A stretch of DNA of 53,475 nucleotides, taken from positions 1-53,475 of the forward strand of contig VSNM01000039.1 in NCBI GenBank assembly GCA_009774245.1, in the 5' to 3' direction. This DNA is from Lachnospiraceae bacterium. Lineage in GTDB: Bacteria > Bacillota > Clostridia > Lachnospirales > Lachnospiraceae. Each line of letters starts with the position of its first letter. The stretch's first letter is position 1. Both the position numbers and the translations under genes were made by a program. Of the stretch, positions 49,613 through 53,475 are shown one piece after another. The notes below the pieces were generated by a model that saw only the letters and a list, made by a program, of their open reading frames with translations, was not told the DNA's origin and did no database searches.

Positions 49613-50464
49613 TTAGCCCTTTACAGCACCACCGGTAACGCCTTCCACATAGTATTTCTGCAGACACATAAACAAGATTGTTACCGGCACAGCGACCAGC
49701 ACGCCTCCGGCGCAGAATCTTGTGAAGTATCCCTGATAGTCGCCTGTAAACAACCATCTCTGCAGACCTACGGCTACGTTGTAGCTCGCGCTGTTTCCGA
49801 ATGCTACATAGGAAGCAAATACATAATCACACCATGGTCCCATAAAGGCTACCAGCGCCTGGTAGATAATGATGGGCTTCGCCAGCGGGATAATCATCTG
49901 AACAAAAATCTGCGCCCTCGTCGCGCCGTCAATTCTCGCCGCCTCATCCAGCGCTTTCGGCAGTGTGTCAAAGAAGCCCTTACAGATATAATATCCCATA
50001 CCGGAGCTCGCGACATTGATCAGGATCAAACCGGGAACTGCACCTGCCTGTGTCAGGCCAAACTGCTTTAACAGGAAATAGAGACAGATCATGCTCAGGA
50101 ATCCAGGGAACATTCCAAGGATCAGCCAGAATCTCATCAAGAGCTCACGTCCCTTAAAACGCATTCTCGAAAGCACATAGCTGGTACAGAGTACAAAGAT
50201 CGTCTGACCGATCGTCGTAAACAGTGCGATAATAAATGTGTTTTTATACCAACTAATATAATTGCTGCTCGGATCAAAAAGGAACTTGTATGAATCCAGC
50301 GAAAACTTCTTCGGTATAATATAGTCAACCATACCGCCGCCCATCTCATTGTAAGAGCGGAAACTCTGCAAGATCAGGCATACAAACGGGAACAGCCAGA
50401 TGATACTAATCAGCACCAATACAACATAAGCAATAATATTTGAAATCTTTTTCTTACTTGCCAT
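49613..50464 (-). CDS. malG: Maltodextrin-type ABC transporter permease MalG
   Basis: The 283-aa permease has six membrane helices and the EAA loop that contacts the ATPase (EAARIDGATRAQIFVQMIIPLAKP-type, ~185-208). It belongs to the carbohydrate-uptake-1 family. Its ATG shares a base with the malF stop (TAATG). Substrate is inferred from the operon and the neighbouring amylase. No ATPase (MsmX/MalK type) gene lies in the window; in Firmicutes one shared ATPase often serves several importers. Confidence 0.92.
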   Translation of the reverse strand: MASKKKISNIIAYVVLVLISIIWLFPFVCLILQSFRSYNEMGGGMVDYIIPKKFSLDSYKFLFDPSSNYISWYKNTFIIALFTTIGQTIFVLCTSYVLSRMRFKGRELLMRFWLILGMFPGFLSMICLYFLLKQFGLTQAGAVPGLILINVASSGMGYYICKGFFDTLPKALDEAARIDGATRAQIFVQMIIPLAKPIIIYQALVAFMGPWCDYVFASYVAFGNSASYNVAVGLQRWLFTGDYQGYFTRFCAGGVLVAVPVTILFMCLQKYYVEGVTGGAVKG

Positions 50465-51867
50465 TATTGGAATCCCTCCTCATCCTTTACTGAAGGTAAT
50501 ACATTGTATACCACCAGCGAAATCACCGCCGTTACCACAAATACCATGATACCGATCACGGCTGCCATTCGATAGTTCGTATCATTGACAGTCAGCTTGT
50601 ACAGCCATGTGATCAACAGATCGGTCCGTCCCGCGCCTCCGGTCAGCTCTGTACTCAGCGGAGAACCCGTGTTGAGCAGGTAGATCACGTTGAAGTTGTT
50701 CAGGTTGCCTGTGAACGATGTCAACAGATAAGGACCTGTGACGAAGAGCATGTACGGCAGAGTGATCTTGACAAACATCTGCCATGGATTTGCACCATCA
50801 ATGCGCGCGCTCTCATACAAATCTTCCGGAATATTCATCAAAAGACCTGTGGTGATTAACATAACATACGGTATACCAACCCACACATTGATCACAATGA
50901 TCATAATCTTTGCCAGTGTCGGATCGGTCCAGAACGGAATCGCCTGATCGATCACTCCCCACTTCATCAGATAACCGTTGATCAGACCGTCCTTTGCAAA
51001 CATCTTACCTACATAGAGCAGTGAGACAAACTGTGGCACCGCAATCGTCATGACCAGAATCGTTCTCCATAATTTCTTGAATTTGATTCCTTTCTTATTT
51101 ATCAGAATTGCAACTGCCATACCCCCAAAGTAATTGAGGAACGTTGCAAAAAATGCCCATATCAAAGTCCACCCCAGAACGGTAAAGAAAGTTGAACCAA
51201 AGCCTGAACCTCCTATGGAAAGCAGATTCTTAAAGTTCTCAAATCCCACCCACGTAAACAGATTGGTAGGCGGCTGATGGTTCATATCATAGTTCGTAAA
51301 TGCCACCAGAATCATAAAGATAATCGGCACTACAACAAATATAAACACACCAAACACGGGAATCGCAAGAAGTGTCTTGTCAAAGTTATGGTCTAACAGG
51401 CTACTCAAATCCTGTTTGTTGGTCGGGAGCTTTTTCCCCGCCTCAAGCTTTAACTGGGACTCATAATTGTTCTTAACATTGATATACCAGATAATAATGA
51501 ATAATACAGTAATAAAAAGTGTCAGTACACTGAATAACAAAATCAGAAAGCTGTTATCTCCAAAAACAGTCGTCTTTCCGATCTCCACTCCGTTAAAATA
51601 AGCAGGCTCCTCGTGAGTTGCAACAGATCCAAGGGTTCCGAAATCCTTGAGATAGCCCGCACCAAAGGACACAAGATACCAAATGTAGAGAACTTCAACG
51701 GCAAGAAACGCGATTCCGCGGGCAAACTGCTTCCTCATGAGCGAGCCAAATCCCATAATTATGAAAGAAAGCTTTGTCTTCCAGTCGCCCTTTGAAAATG
51801 CTGTCCCGATTAATCCAAAAGTATTCCCTACTCCTTTAAAAAATCCAGCAATTCGATTTTCCTTCAT
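50464..51867 (-). CDS. malF: Maltodextrin-type ABC transporter permease MalF
   Basis: The 467-aa permease has an extended N-terminal part with extra membrane helices (~35-150) before the core permease domain, as in MalF-like proteins. The EAA loop reads ESARIDGANPWQMFVKITLP. It forms the channel with MalG. Translation begins after a stem-loop in the malE-malF gap (51894-51927), an arrangement that often lowers expression of the permeases relative to the binding protein. Confidence 0.92.
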   Translation of the reverse strand: MKENRIAGFFKGVGNTFGLIGTAFSKGDWKTKLSFIIMGFGSLMRKQFARGIAFLAVEVLYIWYLVSFGAGYLKDFGTLGSVATHEEPAYFNGVEIGKTTVFGDNSFLILLFSVLTLFITVLFIIIWYINVKNNYESQLKLEAGKKLPTNKQDLSSLLDHNFDKTLLAIPVFGVFIFVVVPIIFMILVAFTNYDMNHQPPTNLFTWVGFENFKNLLSIGGSGFGSTFFTVLGWTLIWAFFATFLNYFGGMAVAILINKKGIKFKKLWRTILVMTIAVPQFVSLLYVGKMFAKDGLINGYLMKWGVIDQAIPFWTDPTLAKIMIIVINVWVGIPYVMLITTGLLMNIPEDLYESARIDGANPWQMFVKITLPYMLFVTGPYLLTSFTGNLNNFNVIYLLNTGSPLSTELTGGAGRTDLLITWLYKLTVNDTNYRMAAVIGIMVFVVTAVISLVVYNVLPSVKDEEGFQ

Positions 51868-51893
51868 AGTTTCCTCCAGGTTATCATGTGGTG

Positions 51894-51927
51894 ATACACA
51901 GCAGGAGAACCTGTCCCTGCTGTGTAT
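51894..51927. repeat. Intercistronic stem-loop between malE and malF
   Basis: A perfect 12-bp stem ATACACAGCAGG / CCTGCTGTGTAT with a 10-nt loop has no T-tract, so it is not a standard terminator. A second small hairpin (CGGATT/AATCCG) lies at 51978-51994, right after malE. Confidence 0.8.
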
Positions 51928-51998
51928 GGTTTTCTGTTACTGTTATACTAATCTATATAGTATATTACATTTCACGCCGGATTATTACAATCCGTCTA

Positions 51999-53378
51999 TT
52001 ATTTTACAAGTGCATCCATCTTATCTGAGAATGCCTGGAGCTCTGCCATCAGCTGATCATCAGTATATCCCTTGAAATTGCCACCGCAGATTGTCTCACC
52101 AAGTGCGTCTGCCTCTGACCAGTACTCGCCGGGATACTGTCCCTGAGGAATCGTGTACTGAAGCTGCTGGCCAAGAGCTGAAAGCGCCTCGTCAGCCTGT
52201 ACAGCCGAATCCTGCTGTGCTGTTACGTTAGAAGGTCCCCAGCCAACCTCTTTGAAACGGGTAAGCTGTGCATCTGTGTCAGACAAATACTTTGCAAGTT
52301 CCAGACAAACAACTAATTTGCCCGGTTCTGCCTGAGGCTTAACGCCCATCAGCTTAAATCCGCCAAAACCGCCTAACTGGAATGACTCGCCATCCACTGT
52401 GAACTTAGGAAGCGGAGCGCATGCATAGTTGTCTCCCAGGATTTCCTTTGCCGCGGAGGAATCCCATGTACCATCTACGATCGCAGCCCAGTTTACAGCG
52501 TCGCCAACACTGGAACCGTCCATATAGCACTTGGACTCTGACATTGTCCTGATCGCTTTGATCGCCTTCAATCCATTCTCAGATGCATATGTATTGGTTA
52601 TACTGGTAAAAGCTCCGCTCTCGTCTGTCTCAAACTCCAGCTGGCAGCCTGCTCCGAAGAAGAATGCCGTCTGATACCAGCTACCTGTATCAAAGTAGAA
52701 GTTCTTGCCGGCTGCCTCGCAGTCTGCAATGATCTGATCCAGGGAAGAAGGATCTGTTATCACACTCTTATCATAGTACATGAAATAACCATTGTCAGAT
52801 GTCAGAGGGAACGCATACACCTCACTACCTACCTGTGCCGCTGCCGCCGCACCTGCATCGTTAGACTCCTTCACGAATGTAGCATAATCACCGTTGATCG
52901 GGGTCAATGCGCCTGCCGTAACGAGACGAGCCATCTGGTCCTGCGCAAATGCATAGAGATCCGGCGCTGCCTCAACGTCTGTGATAACATTACCAGCCGC
53001 GTCGCCCTCACCCATCGGCTCGATTGCTACCGTGTAACCGTTCATCTCAGGATGTGCCTCAAAGAATGAGTCGCACAAAGTCTGTGTCACGCCTGTCACT
53101 GCATCTGGAACCCAGATCTTGATCTCGCCGCTGCCGTAATCCATCGTCTGCTCACCTGACGCACTGTTATCTGTTGCTGCGCTATTGTCAGCAGATGTGT
53201 CAGCAGATGCACTATTATCCCCTGTTGCTGCATTGTCAGCAGATGCACTATTATCCCCTGTTGTTGTGTTGCTTGTGTCTGATGCGCTGCCACCGTCATT
53301 GCTGTTGCCGCCACATGCTGTCAACACGGATGCAATCATCGCTGTTGACATTACTAATGCTAATACACGCTTTTTCAT
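51999..53378 (-). CDS. malE: Maltodextrin-type ABC transporter substrate-binding lipoprotein MalE
   Basis: The 459-aa protein has a type II signal peptide (lipobox LTAC), then a long low-complexity linker (~24-78) of Asp/Asn/Ser/Ala repeats, then a family-1 extracellular solute-binding fold (GEIKIWVPDAVTGVTQTL ... APDLYAFAQDQMARLV ... YAFPLTSDNGYFMYYDKSV). It captures the sugar outside and hands it to MalF/MalG. GAGAGG lies 8 nt before the ATG. The promoter in the ~97 bp to the right edge is not clear. The linker is encoded by a DNA minisatellite. Confidence 0.93.
   Translation of the reverse strand: MKKRVLALVMSTAMIASVLTACGGNSNDGGSASDTSNTTTGDNSASADNAATGDNSASADTSADNSAATDNSASGEQTMDYGSGEIKIWVPDAVTGVTQTLCDSFFEAHPEMNGYTVAIEPMGEGDAAGNVITDVEAAPDLYAFAQDQMARLVTAGALTPINGDYATFVKESNDAGAAAAAQVGSEVYAFPLTSDNGYFMYYDKSVITDPSSLDQIIADCEAAGKNFYFDTGSWYQTAFFFGAGCQLEFETDESGAFTSITNTYASENGLKAIKAIRTMSESKCYMDGSSVGDAVNWAAIVDGTWDSSAAKEILGDNYACAPLPKFTVDGESFQLGGFGGFKLMGVKPQAEPGKLVVCLELAKYLSDTDAQLTRFKEVGWGPSNVTAQQDSAVQADEALSALGQQLQYTIPQGQYPGEYWSEADALGETICGGNFKGYTDDQLMAELQAFSDKMDALVK
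53199..53270. repeat. 36-bp minisatellite in the malE linker
   Basis: Two near-identical 36-bp units start at 53199 and 53235 (GTCAGCAGATGCACTATTAT...), with decayed units beside them toward 53160. Being a multiple of three, copy changes alter linker length without breaking the frame. Confidence 0.8.
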
Positions 53379-53475
53379 ATTCTCTACCTCTCCTTACTAA
53401 ATGGTAGTGTCAAGTCTACTACCTGTTTTTTCTATTCAAAGCCTTTATTTTCGGGAGTTTGCAAAAAAATGAGCA

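Overview
The window looks like a chromosomal segment of a spore-forming, Gram-positive member of the Clostridia, most probably a Lachnospiraceae-type gut commensal with moderate GC. Three things point there. It carries endospore genes (sigH, the spoIIA operon, spoVAA-AB-AC). It has strong AGGAGG-type ribosome sites throughout. Its gene order is typical of Firmicutes (cysE-cysS-mrnC-rlmB-sigH). No rRNA, tRNA, CRISPR array, prophage or intact insertion sequence was seen.

Layout. 1-5.9 kb: the start of a GNAT gene, a LysR regulator divergent from a MATE exporter, lactate dehydrogenase, a PaaI thioesterase, a TetR regulator and hypotheticals. 5.9-14.8 kb: VanZ-like protein, esterase, response regulator, sigH, then the translation/cysteine cluster rlmB-mrnC-cysS-cysE, deoD, an Eis-like protein and ispF. 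14.8-20 kb: phosphohexomutase, CmpB-like membrane protein, CYTH protein, AAA/PD-(D/E)XK protein and RNase H. 20-23.8 kb: a broken locus in which a MalT-like regulator without its DNA-binding domain is joined to an adhesin fragment, with three apparent +1 frameshifts. 24-31 kb: lipoproteins, spoVAA-AB-AC, a DUF3048 protein, a PLP-fold amino-acid decarboxylase and a PHP phosphoesterase. 31-34 kb: TrkH/TrkA potassium uptake. 35-37 kb: sigF-spoIIAB-spoIIAA. 37-44 kb: TPR/zinc-ribbon protein, a 48-aa ORF, folC, fapA, valS. 44-47.5 kb: an SH3 cell-surface protein with a Tyr/Glu-rich tail, a phosphoglycerate-mutase-like phosphatase and an AT-rich JAMM protein. 47.5-53.4 kb: a lipoprotein GH13 amylase and a maltodextrin-type ABC importer (malE-malF-malG plus a 51-aa membrane ORF). 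The importer's ATPase is not here.

The most unusual feature is the number of small non-coding repeats placed exactly at gene boundaries. Four are MITE-like or hairpin elements. One (12177-12310) has an 8-bp target duplication and rewrote the C-terminus of DeoD. Another family sits directly upstream of both sigH and spoIIAA. A separate ~100-bp element occurs in the leaders of valS and folC. It folds as a three-way junction, and the differences between its two copies mostly keep pairing only in the RNA of the gene strand. A 14-bp tandem repeat grows out of the spoIIAA stop codon. Two short genes (38548-38694 and 49448-49603) are also proposed.

All calls are from reading sequence and protein motifs by eye; no database search was run.
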